DNA of 36,577 nt. Source: Ruminococcus sp. (GTDB lineage Bacteria; Bacillota; Clostridia; Oscillospirales; Ruminococcaceae). The notes under the pieces are model-generated. The model was given only the letters and a program-made list of their open reading frames with translations, was not told the DNA's origin and did not search any database. Positions 1-7,238 of the stretch are shown here, piece by piece; within the stretch, counting starts at the first letter, position 1; each line of letters starts with the position of its first letter. Location: assembly GCA_017437285.1 (NCBI GenBank), contig JAFSBM010000142.1, forward strand, positions 1-36,577. Direction: 5' to 3'. A program made the translations under genes and the position numbers.

Positions 1-1673
1 ATAGGACACATTCTGCCGTAGTGGCTGTAGTGAACGTCACGAACCTCAAATCCTGCACGATCTCTTGAAAGACCGCCGGGACCGAGGGCTGAAAGTCTTC
101 TCTTATGAGTAAGTTCAGCAAGAGGGTTATTCTGATCCATGAACTGTGAAAGCGGTGAGGAGCAGAAGAATTCCTTCATAGCTGAGGAGATAGGTCTGAT
201 ATTGATAAGAGTCTGTGGTGTAAGGGAGTTTACATCCTGTGTCTGGATGTTCATTCTCTCACGGATACCACGCTCCATACGTGCGTAACCGATACGGAAC
301 TGATTCTGGAGAAGTTCGCCAACGGAACGGATACGACGGTTTCCGAGGTGGTCGATATCATCTACTGTACCAACGCCCTCGCAGAGGTTGAGGAAGTAGC
401 TGATAGTAGCGTAAATATCGTCGAGGATAATGTGCTTTGGAACAAGCTCATCAGCCTTTTTCTTTACATTTTCCTCAATTTCGTCAGCGTCGGAGGAAGT
501 TTCAAGGATTTCTTTCAGCACCTTGAAAGAAACAAGCTCATTGATGCCGTACTTTTCAGCGTCAAAGTCAACATAGCCCTTGATGTCAACCATGCCGTTA
601 CCGATAATCTTGGCAACACGCTCAACAAGACGAATCTGAGTTTCGCCTCTGTCGTTGGTGTAGTACTCCTTAGCCTCAACTGTTACGAAAGCATGGTCTA
701 CACCTGCCTGCTCAATTTCACGAGCCTTGTCGTAGATAACAGTTTCGCCTGCTTCTGCCATAATCTCGCCTGTAAGGGGATTAACAACAGGCTCAGCAAG
801 AGTGTGACCTGCAAGACGTGAAGCAATACCGAGCTTCTTGTTGTACTTGTATCTACCGAAACGGCAGAGGTCATATCTCTTAGCGTCAAAGAACAAGTTG
901 TTCAGGTGAGTTACCGCACTTTCAACCGTGGGAGGCTCGCCCGGACGAAGCTTCTTGTAAACATCTATAAGACCGTCGGAGGTATTCTTTGTCTGGTCTT
1001 TCTGGAGAATTGTCTGTTTAAGACGCTCATCAGCACCGAAAAGCTCATAGATTTCCTCATCTGAGCCTACGCCGAGAGCACGGATAAATGTAGTAAGGGG
1101 AATTTTTCTGTTCTTGTCGATACGGACATAAACTACATCGTTTGAGTCCATTTCGTATTCAAGCCATGCACCTCTGTTAGGGATAACAGTTGCACTGAAA
1201 AGATCCTTACCTGTCTTATCCTTTTCGAATGCGTAATATACACCGGGAGAACGTACAAGCTGTGATACGATTACACGCTCAGCACCGTTGATTACGAAGG
1301 TACCGCTGTCTGTCATAAGCGGGAAATCGCCCATATAGATTTCACTTTCGCTTACTGCACCTGTTTCCTTGTTGCAGAGAGTAGCAGTTGCAAACATTTT
1401 AACCTGATATGTTGCACCTCTTGACTTACATTCTGCAAGGCTGTATTTCGGGACATCATCAAAGCGGTAGTCCTTGAAGTTAAGTACGAGATTACCGTTA
1501 TAGTCGGTAATCGCCGTCATATCACGGAAAACCTCCTTGAGTCCTTCTTCTCTGAACCACTTGTAAGAGTCCTTCTGAACCTCGATAAGGTTAGGCATTT
1601 CGAGAGGCTCGGTAATTTTACCGAAGCTCATTCTGACATTTTTTCCCAGCTGCTTAGGTGTTACATTCACCAT
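1..1673 (-). CDS. rpoB: RNA polymerase beta subunit, 5' part (runs off the window)
   Basis: Catalytic beta subunit of RNA polymerase. The first 557 codons are present; the rest lies beyond position 1. The protein opens [20 protein letters not shown] and holds the protrusion and lobe regions. Near the window edge is the rifampicin-binding cluster ([19 protein letters not shown], then [20 protein letters not shown]). The start ATG at 1673 follows TAAGGAGG by 8 bases. In that cluster the usual FFGSSQLSQF reads [10 protein letters not shown], so G507 and Q510 (E. coli numbering) are Cys and Pro, while D516, H526 and S531 are unchanged. In most Firmicutes rpoB follows rplJ-rplL directly; here those genes lie about 11.6 kb away on the other strand, and rpoB has its own promoter and a leader of about 140 bases. 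Identity is certain. Confidence 0.98.
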   Translation of the reverse strand, partial: MVNVTPKQLGKNVRMSFGKITEPLEMPNLIEVQKDSYKWFREEGLKEVFRDMTAITDYNGNLVLNFKDYRFDDVPKYSLAECKSRGATYQVKMFATATLCNKETGAVSESEIYMGDFPLMTDSGTFVINGAERVIVSQLVRSPGVYYAFEKDKTGKDLFSATVIPNRGAWLEYEMDSNDVVYVRIDKNRKIPLTTFIRALGVGSDEEIYELFGADERLKQTILQKDQTKNTSDGLIDVYKKLRPGEPPTVESAVTHLNNLFFDAKRYDLCRFGRYKYNKKLGIASRLAGHTLAEPVVNPLTGEIMAEAGETVIYDKAREIEQAGVDHAFVTVEAKEYYTNDRGETQIRLVERVAKIIGNGMVDIKGYVDFDAEKYGINELVSFKVLKEILETSSDADEIEENVKKKADELVPKHIILDDIYATISYFLNLCEGVGTVDDIDHLGNRRIRSVGELLQNQFRIGYARMERGIRERMNIQTQDVNSLTPQTLINIRPISSAMKEFFCSSPLSQFMDQNNPLAELTHKRRLSALGPGGLSRDRAGFEVRDVHYSHYGRMCP

Positions 1674-1743
1674 AGGCGGAACCTCCTTATTTGTTTTTCG
1701 TATTGACTTTCAGGTATCCTCCGAAAAAATTTTCGGAAAACTA

Positions 1744-1773
1744 TTGACAAAGGCATATCCCTTATGCTATAAT
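1744..1773 (+). promoter_or_regulatory. Canonical promoter reading away from rpoB, inside its leader
   Basis: TTGACA (1744-1749), an 18-base spacer and TATAAT (1768-1773) match the sigma-A consensus exactly. No protein gene follows on this strand; the next structure is an intrinsic terminator ending near 1920. Confidence 0.6.
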
Positions 1774-1821
1774 AAATAGCTAAGGATAGGGGATACCATT
1801 CACATACTGATACATTATACT

Positions 1822-1850
1822 ATTTTATCACATTCCCCTTTCTTTGTCAA
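1822..1850 (-). promoter_or_regulatory. rpoB promoter
   Basis: On the minus strand TTGACA (1845-1850) is followed after 17 bases by TAAAAT (1822-1827). Transcription would start near 1815, giving a leader of about 140 bases before the rpoB ATG. The leader contains a symmetric hairpin, TCCGAAAA/TTTTCGGA (1720-1737), and a longer-range pairing GGTATCC/GGATACC, so it could carry an attenuator or a processing site. Confidence 0.75.
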
Positions 1851-1887
1851 GGGATTTTCCCCGATTTTTCAAAACATTGGCTGTTTC

Positions 1888-1920
1888 GTCGGATTTGCTT
1901 TGCATTATCCGACTTTTTTT
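1888..1920 (+). terminator. Intrinsic terminator without an upstream protein gene
   Basis: GTCGGAT (1888-1894) pairs perfectly with ATCCGAC (1907-1913) and is followed by seven T. The T run is only on the plus strand, so it does not serve rpoB. Confidence 0.7.
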
Positions 1921-1932
1921 GTGCGTTTATGC

Positions 1933-2245
1933 TTTAGAGGTTAGAGGTTAGAAATTAGAAATTAGAAATATTGCTTCACCAATTAAACCTTGTCAAAAAG
2001 ACGAAGGCAGAAAGGAAATTTATCAAGGAAGAAAAACGCAGGAATGCTACCGCATTTCAAGCTTTTCTGACGCAGAGAAATTTTCTTTATGCCGAGTATT
2101 TGACGGCAAGGTTTAGTTGGTGGAGCAATAGTATCAGCATACAAAAAACGGACGGTGGAAATAAATCTACCGTCCATAAAAAATTCCGAATTTGCCGTTC
2201 TTTTCTAACCTCTAACTTCTAACTGCTAACCTCTAACCGCTAACA
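1933..2245. repeat. Facing heptamer arrays around a non-coding core
   Basis: The left array (1933-1963) reads in TTAG-based heptamers (AGGTTAG, AAATTAG). The right array (about 2206-2245) reads in the opposite sense (CTAACCT, CTAACTG, CTAACCG). The core holds a hairpin GACGGT/ACCGTC near 2151-2175 and no gene I can support. The right array runs into the 3' end of the hydrolase gene and supplies its stop codon. The unit matches the CTAANNG arrays at 21.8-28.6 kb. The non-coding stretch from 1674 to 2225 is made up of the rpoB leader and promoter, the possible small RNA and this element. Confidence 0.7.
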
Positions 2246-3050
2246 GGAGCTTTTCCCCGTTTTTGTGGAAAATCAAGTCCTTTTCTTCATCTGAAAGGGG
2301 CAGTTCAGCAATCATTTTCACTTCTTTCAGCGGATTATCCCACGGTGCATCACTGGCAAAAAGAATTTTATCTGCTCCGTGTGCCGAAATTATGCGGAAA
2401 AGCTGCTCTATTGAAATGTAATCCGCAACTGCTGCCGTATCAAAATAGATATTGCCGAATTTTCCTGCAAGGCAGTCCTCAACCTCGTCAAACTGCCTCA
2501 TACCGCCCATATGAGCCGCAACAACCGTCATTTCGGGGAATTTTTCAGCTATCTTTGCAAAGCTTTTCGGCGGTGCAAGAATTTCTCCCTTGCCGATAGG
2601 GTCCCAGCCTGCATGAAATACCACAAACAGCCCCAACTCAGCACATTTGCGGTATATCGGGAAAAGCCGTTCCTCATCAGGGCGGAAGAACTGGTATTCG
2701 GGGTGGAGTTTCACGCCGCACAAGCCGAGGGATTTGATACGTTCAAGCTCCTCCACGGCATTTTCAGCGTCAGGGTGAATTGTTCCGCAGGAGTAAATTC
2801 CGCTGCCCATAGATTCAGCCGCCCAGTTGTTGATAGTCGTCTGCTGTGAGGGCTTTGTGGCAATTGGCAGAAGCAGGGATTTGCTCACTCCCTTTTCCTG
2901 CATAAGCAAACGGAGTCCCGAAATTGTACCGTCAGTATAAGCTTTCATATGCTCCGTTTCTTTATTATTCTTCGTTGTATTCAAAAGAGATGCCATTGCT
3001 CTTTCGGCTATGGCATCAGCAAAAGCATGGGTATGAAAATCAAAAAGCAT
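2226..3050 (-). CDS. Amidohydrolase-2-like TIM-barrel metal hydrolase
   Basis: A 274-residue protein of the metal-dependent amidohydrolase superfamily, probably cytosolic. Visible metal and active-site motifs are FHTHAF (H6, H8), GVKLHPEY (K114, H116), VVFHAGWDP (H146), VVAAHMGG (H180) and FASDAPWDNP (D234). These lie in the order expected for a TatD/amidohydrolase-2 barrel. The substrate cannot be read from sequence. The ATG at 3050 is preceded by GGAG embedded in the last codons of the upstream arsR-like gene, only four bases away, so translation is probably coupled. The C-terminal codons (AVRG) and the TAG stop fall inside a heptamer repeat array, suggesting that the original end was replaced when the repeat arrived or expanded. 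Confidence 0.85.
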   Translation of the reverse strand: MLFDFHTHAFADAIAERAMASLLNTTKNNKETEHMKAYTDGTISGLRLLMQEKGVSKSLLLPIATKPSQQTTINNWAAESMGSGIYSCGTIHPDAENAVEELERIKSLGLCGVKLHPEYQFFRPDEERLFPIYRKCAELGLFVVFHAGWDPIGKGEILAPPKSFAKIAEKFPEMTVVAAHMGGMRQFDEVEDCLAGKFGNIYFDTAAVADYISIEQLFRIISAHGADKILFASDAPWDNPLKEVKMIAELPLSDEEKDLIFHKNGEKLLLAVRG

Positions 3051-3054
3051 AGTT

Positions 3055-3402
3055 TTACTCCATTACATGTTCCATTGCACAATGGATTATTTCCTGTACG
3101 TGGTCATCACAGAGAGAGTAGAAAATAGTCTTTCCGCTTCTTCTTGCCTTGACTAAACGAGCCTGCTTGAGTACCCGCAATTGATGTGATACAGCCGATT
3201 GAGTCATATTTATCAGTCGTGCGATATCGCAAACGCACATCTCACTCTCACCCAGCACAAAGATAATTCTGATACGTGTAGGGTCACCGAAAACTTTCAG
3301 CAGCTCCGCCGCATCATACAGAATATTTTCATCGGGCATAGCCTTTGCAACCTTTTCCACAATGTCCTCATGGACACCGCAGCCGCATAAAATCTCCTCC
3401 AT
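3055..3402 (-). CDS. ArsR/SmtB-family metal-sensing repressor, CadC-like
   Basis: A 115-residue winged-helix repressor of the ArsR/SmtB family. The start is set at the ATG with GAGGAGG six bases upstream; a TTG 27 bases further up lacks such a site. FGDPTRIRIIFVL and the recognition helix MTQSAVSHQLRVLKQA are typical. Two metal sites known from S. aureus CadC can be seen. One is a Cys site made of C6 and C8 plus C56 and C58 (EMCVCDIA). The other is an alpha-5 site with spacing D99-x-H101-x10-H112-x2-E115, the same as SmtB. A Zn, Cd or Pb sensor is inferred. It sits between a membrane protein gene and a hydrolase gene in one unit, so it probably represses its own operon. Confidence 0.9.
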   Translation of the reverse strand: MEEILCGCGVHEDIVEKVAKAMPDENILYDAAELLKVFGDPTRIRIIFVLGESEMCVCDIARLINMTQSAVSHQLRVLKQARLVKARRSGKTIFYSLCDDHVQEIIHCAMEHVME

Positions 3403-3412
3403 AGCAGCCTCC

Positions 3413-3859
3413 TCATATAATATATTCAAAGTTACGGATTATACTAATCGTAATCGCAACCGCAGTAATACTGAAAATCAATCCCACTATGCAGGTAGCA
3501 ACCGCCCATATATCATAGACTTTTTTCAGATTTTTACTGTATCTGACCTTGTATGTCTTTTCTGTGCTGTAAGCGGAAGAAAATCCCGATTCCTTGGGAA
3601 AAACACAGGGGTATTCCTCTCCGTCGATTTTATAAAAAGCAACCTTGAATTTTCCCTTTTTTGATGTGTCGATTTTAGTAAATTCTGCGGTTTTCTTTTT
3701 TGTAAAGATGAGATTTATGGTATGGAATACGAAAAACAGAAACATAAGGATTATAAGCAGCTCAATGATGCCTAAAAAGCCTAAAATCAGCACAAAATTG
3801 CTGACACCAAGTATTTTGCATATGACCACAATTACCACGAGGGCAACGAAAACTTCCAT
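3413..3859 (-). CDS. Small membrane protein, DUF3592-like
   Basis: A 148-residue protein with a long hydrophobic N-terminus (about residues 3-52, probably two membrane segments), a polar central part with short beta-type strands (KGKFKVAFYKIDGEEYPCVFP), and a C-terminal membrane segment (about 116-140). The layout resembles the DUF3592 protein at 3979-4542. The ATG at 3859 has AAAGGAG upstream; an in-frame TTG 18 bases earlier lacks a site. It is first in the unit with the metal-sensing repressor (gap 10 bases) and the hydrolase. Function unknown; a link to metal stress is inferred from position only. Confidence 0.75.
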   Translation of the reverse strand: MEVFVALVVIVVICKILGVSNFVLILGFLGIIELLIILMFLFFVFHTINLIFTKKKTAEFTKIDTSKKGKFKVAFYKIDGEEYPCVFPKESGFSSAYSTEKTYKVRYSKNLKKVYDIWAVATCIVGLIFSITAVAITISIIRNFEYII

Positions 3860-3888
3860 TATCTCAACTCCTTTCAAGGGTTATTTTC

Positions 3889-3917
3889 ATTATACCACAA
3901 TTTTTTCTATAAGTCAA
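3889..3917 (-). promoter_or_regulatory. Promoter of the membrane protein-repressor-hydrolase operon
   Basis: TTGACT (3912-3917), 17-base spacer and TATAAT (3889-3894) on the minus strand. No clear 12-2-12 ArsR-type operator could be recognised around it. Confidence 0.7.
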
Positions 3918-3939
3918 ATACACAGCTTAAGGGCATCTC

Positions 3940-3970
3940 TAAAAAAATCCCATAGAAAAATCTACGGGAT
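3940..3970 (-). terminator. Terminator of the DUF3592 gene
   Basis: On the minus strand ATCCCGTAGA pairs with TCTATGGGAT around a TTTT loop (3947-3970) and is followed by seven T. The T run merges with GGGCATCTCT (3931-3940), which resembles the ends of the small foldback element at 32.0 kb. Confidence 0.8.
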
Positions 3971-3978
3971 TGATAGTT

Positions 3979-4542
3979 TTACGCAGCAATCAGCACATAA
4001 CATTCAACAGCAATTGCACCAATTAACAAAAATGCCGAACCAATCACCAGAGCAATTGCGGTAACGGAATCATTCTTTTTCATATAGGATTTTTGCGGAT
4101 TTTCGGGCGAATATATAACCGTTACGCTGTCGCCCACTTTCAATTTTTCTCCTTGTGACAATGTGGAGGCGGTGAAAGTATATTCCTGATTATTTACACG
4201 ATATCTGATTTTATAGCCGCTTCCCCTGCCATAGCCTATATCGAAAATTTCCCCTGCTGTAATGCAGCAATTTCTTTTAATTTGCACTATACGTACAAGC
4301 TCTTTCAAGGAAATGCCAAACATAACTCCCGTGAATGACGTAAAACAGGATAATACGGTAAAAATAGCAACATTATCCCTGAAAAACCGCATACCAATAA
4401 GGATAAAAACAGCAACAACCGCCGCTGAAATTAATAATCCCAACGAAATTTTTAACATAACTTTTCTTGTGCCTTTGAAGAATATTAAGGCAGCAATAAC
4501 AGCCAAAATCAGCAATATCTGCAAAAATCCGCCTAATCCCAT
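3979..4542 (-). CDS. DUF3592-family membrane protein
   Basis: A 187-residue protein with three hydrophobic N-terminal segments (about 5-24, 30-52 and 57-80), a soluble beta-rich part (IRYRVNNQEYTFTASTL, then VGDSVTVIYSPENPQKSYM) and a C-terminal membrane segment (about 162-185). The VTVIY-PENP-KSY signature is characteristic of DUF3592 proteins, whose role is unknown. The ATG at 4542 follows GGGGGTG. It is transcribed alone from a consensus promoter and ended by its own terminator. Confidence 0.8.
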   Translation of the reverse strand: MGLGGFLQILLILAVIAALIFFKGTRKVMLKISLGLLISAAVVAVFILIGMRFFRDNVAIFTVLSCFTSFTGVMFGISLKELVRIVQIKRNCCITAGEIFDIGYGRGSGYKIRYRVNNQEYTFTASTLSQGEKLKVGDSVTVIYSPENPQKSYMKKNDSVTAIALVIGSAFLLIGAIAVECYVLIAA

Positions 4543-4571
4543 AGCCGCACCCCCATATTTAATGTATAAAA

Positions 4572-4600
4572 ATTATACCAAATTGATGATATTTTGTCAA
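4572..4600 (-). promoter_or_regulatory. Promoter of the DUF3592 gene
   Basis: TTGACA (4595-4600), 17-base spacer and TATAAT (4572-4577): a full consensus match on the minus strand. Confidence 0.8.
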
Positions 4601-4613
4601 TACATTATCTTGT

Positions 4614-4639
4614 AAAAAACCTCCCGAAAAATCGGGAGG
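4614..4639 (-). terminator. Terminator of the ECF S-component gene
   Basis: CCTCCCGA and TCGGGAGG form a perfect 8-bp stem with a four-base loop (4620-4639), followed by six T on the minus strand. Confidence 0.9.
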
Positions 4640-4658
4640 CTGTGTTGTATTGTATTGT

Positions 4659-5294
4659 TTAAGCCGTAACGGACTTTGATTTCTTGAATTTTTCGGGCAG
4701 TTCAATAAACTTCGCCTGACAAAGTGCAAAGCCTACACCGCCTGCAAATATGGTTGCGGCAACCATTTCGAGAATTGCGTTAATGCTGATTGCACCGACA
4801 ATATACGCAATAGCAGACTGTCCCTTCATATATGTTTCAACAAATCCCTGATCATTGCCAAAGAGAATTACAAGCGCACTCATAAAGAAAATTGTATTCA
4901 TCAGAGCAGTTGCAAATCCTGTGATAAAGCAGGAAATCTTAGGATGAGTTGCCTTAGAAACAAATCTGAATACCCAGCCTGCACAGAATCCCTCGAGAAC
5001 ACGGGGAACAAAACGCTGTAAGAATGTGAGTACAGGGCTGATTTGAACAGTAAATACACCCATTCCGCTTACTCCTAAAATGCCGAAGCACTGGAGAAAA
5101 CTGCACACGCCCCATACGGCTCCTATGACAGCACCGCCTATAGGTCCAAGAGCAATTGCAGCAATAGCTACGGGAATTACCGTCATTGATATTGAAAGAG
5201 GTCCGATTGGCAGGTTGAAGTAGGTAAGCACCACTACAAGAGCCGTCAGAAGTCCCAGCAATACCAATTGCTTAGTGTTGAAATTTTTGTTCAT
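4659..5294 (-). CDS. ECF transporter substrate-binding (S) component
   Basis: A 211-residue membrane protein with about six hydrophobic segments. It matches the ECF S-component fold (PF12822 type): an N-terminal LVLLGLLTALVVVLTYF segment, then IPVAIAAIALGPIGGAVIGAV, in which small residues line the helix that docks on the energising module. These proteins bind a vitamin or similar solute and work with the EcfT-EcfA module, which is absent here and presumably encoded elsewhere. The substrate cannot be assigned; pantothenate or folate-type transporters are possible. The ATG at 5294 follows AAGGAGG. The leader is only about 50 bases, so no vitamin riboswitch fits. Confidence 0.85.
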   Translation of the reverse strand: MNKNFNTKQLVLLGLLTALVVVLTYFNLPIGPLSISMTVIPVAIAAIALGPIGGAVIGAVWGVCSFLQCFGILGVSGMGVFTVQISPVLTFLQRFVPRVLEGFCAGWVFRFVSKATHPKISCFITGFATALMNTIFFMSALVILFGNDQGFVETYMKGQSAIAYIVGAISINAILEMVAATIFAGGVGFALCQAKFIELPEKFKKSKSVTA

Positions 5295-5350
5295 ATTAAA
5301 TTTTCCTCCTTGTTATTATTCTTCCGAAGAAGATACAATACAACAATGCT

Positions 5351-5379
5351 ATAATAGCACATTTTTCGCCATATGTCAA
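5351..5379 (-). promoter_or_regulatory. Promoter of the ECF S-component gene
   Basis: TTGACA (5374-5379), 17-base spacer and TATTAT (5351-5356) on the minus strand. Confidence 0.75.
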
Positions 5380-5567
5380 GAGATACGGGAAAATTTTTTC
5401 ATACAAACAGGAAAATTTTCCTTATATTCAAAAATATTATCAGTTCACAGAAAATTAATCTTCTGTTATCCGATTAATAACATTCTCTTTCTTAAAATAT
5501 GTTAAAATAATATAATAGGATTATTGTGTATTCAGGGATATTAATATTAAAGGGAGGAGTTGATTTG

Positions 5568-6725
5568 ATGAACAGCAATGAAACTACCAAAAATATCATT
5601 GATGTTATTGAAGAATTCGACTACTCAACTCAGAACGAAAAATATAACGAAAGCTTCCGTGATTGGAGAAAACGCAAAAATAACAGATATTCATTCAATT
5701 TCAAAAAAGACCAGCGTGAGCGTGTATATGTAGACGGCAGAGGATTTATTGAAAAATCCTGCAAAAATGCCGAAAAAAAGACGCTGGCAAATATCTTCCA
5801 CACTCTCGGATATGCTTCACTTATATTGATTGTTTTTGAGGATGTAATTTCAAAACTTCTTATTTATTCGTTGGAACTGCTTGGAGTGAACATCCAGACA
5901 AGCTTTATGACAAGAACAATCAGCGGCGGCTGTACTGAGGTTGCTGCCGTAATTATTCTTATAAATACGCTGAAAATCATTCTGCCCGTCATCTATCTCC
6001 AAATAAAATTCAAAATGCCGAAAAAACTGGCTTATATGAGCAGTATGAATAACCCCGTTGCCCTTATCGGCTCTATTTCAGCCGCATTTATTCTCAGCGT
6101 TGTAATTTCGCTCCCCACGGCATTTTCCAGCGAAACCCGTGAGGTAATCTCCTTTTTCGACTCGGCAGCCACAGAGCTTTCAATCTGGGACCAGCAAGAA
6201 TTTGTTCTCTACACATTCTTTGATATGTTGATTATTCCCATTATTTCCCAGTTTCTTTTCTGCGGTGCAGCTTTCACTGTTCTGCGGCAATTCGGCGATA
6301 TTTTCGCAATATTCATTACTTCCCTTTCAGCGGCTGTGCTTACACAGGATTTGCGAAGTATGCCTGCGGTTTTCATTATAACTTTCATAGGCTGCTGCGG
6401 AATGTTAGCAAGCGGCTCAATATTCACTCCCATTGCGGTAAACATCATATTCAGAATGTATCAGACCACAATCGTACTTATTGAAACGGACTCCTCTGAG
6501 AATATGCCTATAATACGTAATTTATTTATGGCGGCAGTTGTTGTTGCAGGTGCGGTGGGACTGATTTATTTCCAACTGCACACTAAAAAACATCCCTTGA
6601 AACTGGCACGGTACAATGGTGAAATGTCCTTTTTTCAGCTGAATTATCAGGCTTTGAAGATATTCCCATTCTCAACCGTTGCAATGCTGTGTGTTCTTTG
6701 TGCAATTATGTGGGTGCTTGTGTAA
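5568..6725 (+). CDS. CPBP-like membrane protein lacking the catalytic residues
   Basis: A 385-residue protein with a polar N-terminal part (1-70) and about eight membrane segments. Residues 220-300 follow the layout of CPBP (CAAX protease / bacteriocin-processing) proteins, but every catalytic position I can align is changed. The EExxxR motif reads SQFLFC (S227, Q228, C232), the next His is T259, and the third motif has N292. It may be a pseudo-protease or a remote relative. The start is the ATG at 5568 after GGGAGG; a GTG 42 bases earlier has no ribosome site. The stop overlaps the tadA start (TAATG), so the two are probably translated together. A weak -10 TATAAT lies at 5511-5516. Confidence 0.65.
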   Translation: MNSNETTKNIIDVIEEFDYSTQNEKYNESFRDWRKRKNNRYSFNFKKDQRERVYVDGRGFIEKSCKNAEKKTLANIFHTLGYASLILIVFEDVISKLLIYSLELLGVNIQTSFMTRTISGGCTEVAAVIILINTLKIILPVIYLQIKFKMPKKLAYMSSMNNPVALIGSISAAFILSVVISLPTAFSSETREVISFFDSAATELSIWDQQEFVLYTFFDMLIIPIISQFLFCGAAFTVLRQFGDIFAIFITSLSAAVLTQDLRSMPAVFIITFIGCCGMLASGSIFTPIAVNIIFRMYQTTIVLIETDSSENMPIIRNLFMAAVVVAGAVGLIYFQLHTKKHPLKLARYNGEMSFFQLNYQALKIFPFSTVAMLCVLCAIMWVLV

Positions 6726-7186
6726 TGGATTATATGGAACGTGCTTTGGAGCTTGCTCAGGAGGCTTTCGACGAGGGGGAAGTCCCTGTGGGAGCAGTTG
6801 TTGTAAAGAAATCCACCGGGGAAATTATCGGAGAGGGAAGAAATCGCCGTGAATCGGACAAAAATGCCCTTGCCCACGCTGAGCTTTTCGCTATTGATGA
6901 AGCCTGCAAAAAGCTTGGCGGCTGGCGGCTTCCCGACTGTGCGATATATGTTACCCTTGAACCCTGCCCTATGTGCTGTGGTGCGATAATCAACTCCCGC
7001 ATAGATGATGTCTATTTCGGTGCATATGATTACAAAAGCGGCTCGGCTGAATCCGTACAGAAGATGTTCAATCTGCCCTATAACCATAAACCTGCGGTAT
7101 ATGGCGGAATCTGCGAACATCAATGCTCAGAAAAGCTTACGGAATTTTTTAAAATGCTTCGTAATAAAAGAAAAAACAACGGCTGA
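6725..7186 (+). CDS. tadA: tRNA-specific adenosine deaminase
   Basis: Converts the wobble adenosine of tRNA-Arg(ACG) to inosine in the cytosol. The 153-residue protein has the zinc deaminase signature: HAE (H51, E53) and PCPMC (C81, C84), plus the N-terminal helix and EVPVGAVVV typical of TadA. The ATG at 6725 overlaps the stop of the upstream membrane protein gene. A second ATG three codons later is possible, and an upstream in-frame ATG at 6689 lies inside the previous gene and is less likely. The stop codon lies within the terminator stem. Confidence 0.95.
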   Translation: MDYMERALELAQEAFDEGEVPVGAVVVKKSTGEIIGEGRNRRESDKNALAHAELFAIDEACKKLGGWRLPDCAIYVTLEPCPMCCGAIINSRIDDVYFGAYDYKSGSAESVQKMFNLPYNHKPAVYGGICEHQCSEKLTEFFKMLRNKRKNNG

Positions 7187-7213
7187 TTTCTGCAATCAGC
7201 CGTTGTTTTATTT
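7173..7213. terminator. Bidirectional terminator between tadA and the unknown gene
   Basis: A 16-bp perfect stem (7173-7188 with 7194-7209) with a five-base loop. A-rich and T-rich flanks on both sides let it serve tadA on the plus strand and the unknown gene ending at 7239 on the minus strand. Confidence 0.85.
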
Positions 7214-7238
7214 CAATCATGATGTTTCCTCCAAGATA

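Larger units (their letters stand above)
1780..1920 (+). ncRNA. Possible small RNA antisense to the rpoB promoter and leader start
   Basis: The stretch is bounded by a consensus promoter (1744-1773) and a terminator hairpin with a seven-T run (1888-1920), giving a predicted transcript of about 140 bases. It has no convincing reading frame. AGGGG near its start can pair with CCCCT near its middle. It crosses the rpoB promoter in the opposite direction, so transcription could interfere with rpoB. The existence of the RNA is inferred from the two signals only. Confidence 0.4.

Noticed and set aside
348-821. Plus-strand open frame inside rpoB
   Set aside because: Complement of a strongly conserved coding region with no start signal.
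1971-2222. Open frames on both strands in the stretch between rpoB and the hydrolase
   Set aside because: No ribosome site, no recognisable protein pattern, and the ends lie in heptamer arrays.
5295-5400. Vitamin riboswitch before the ECF S component
   Set aside because: The predicted leader is only about 50 bases with no conserved riboswitch pattern.
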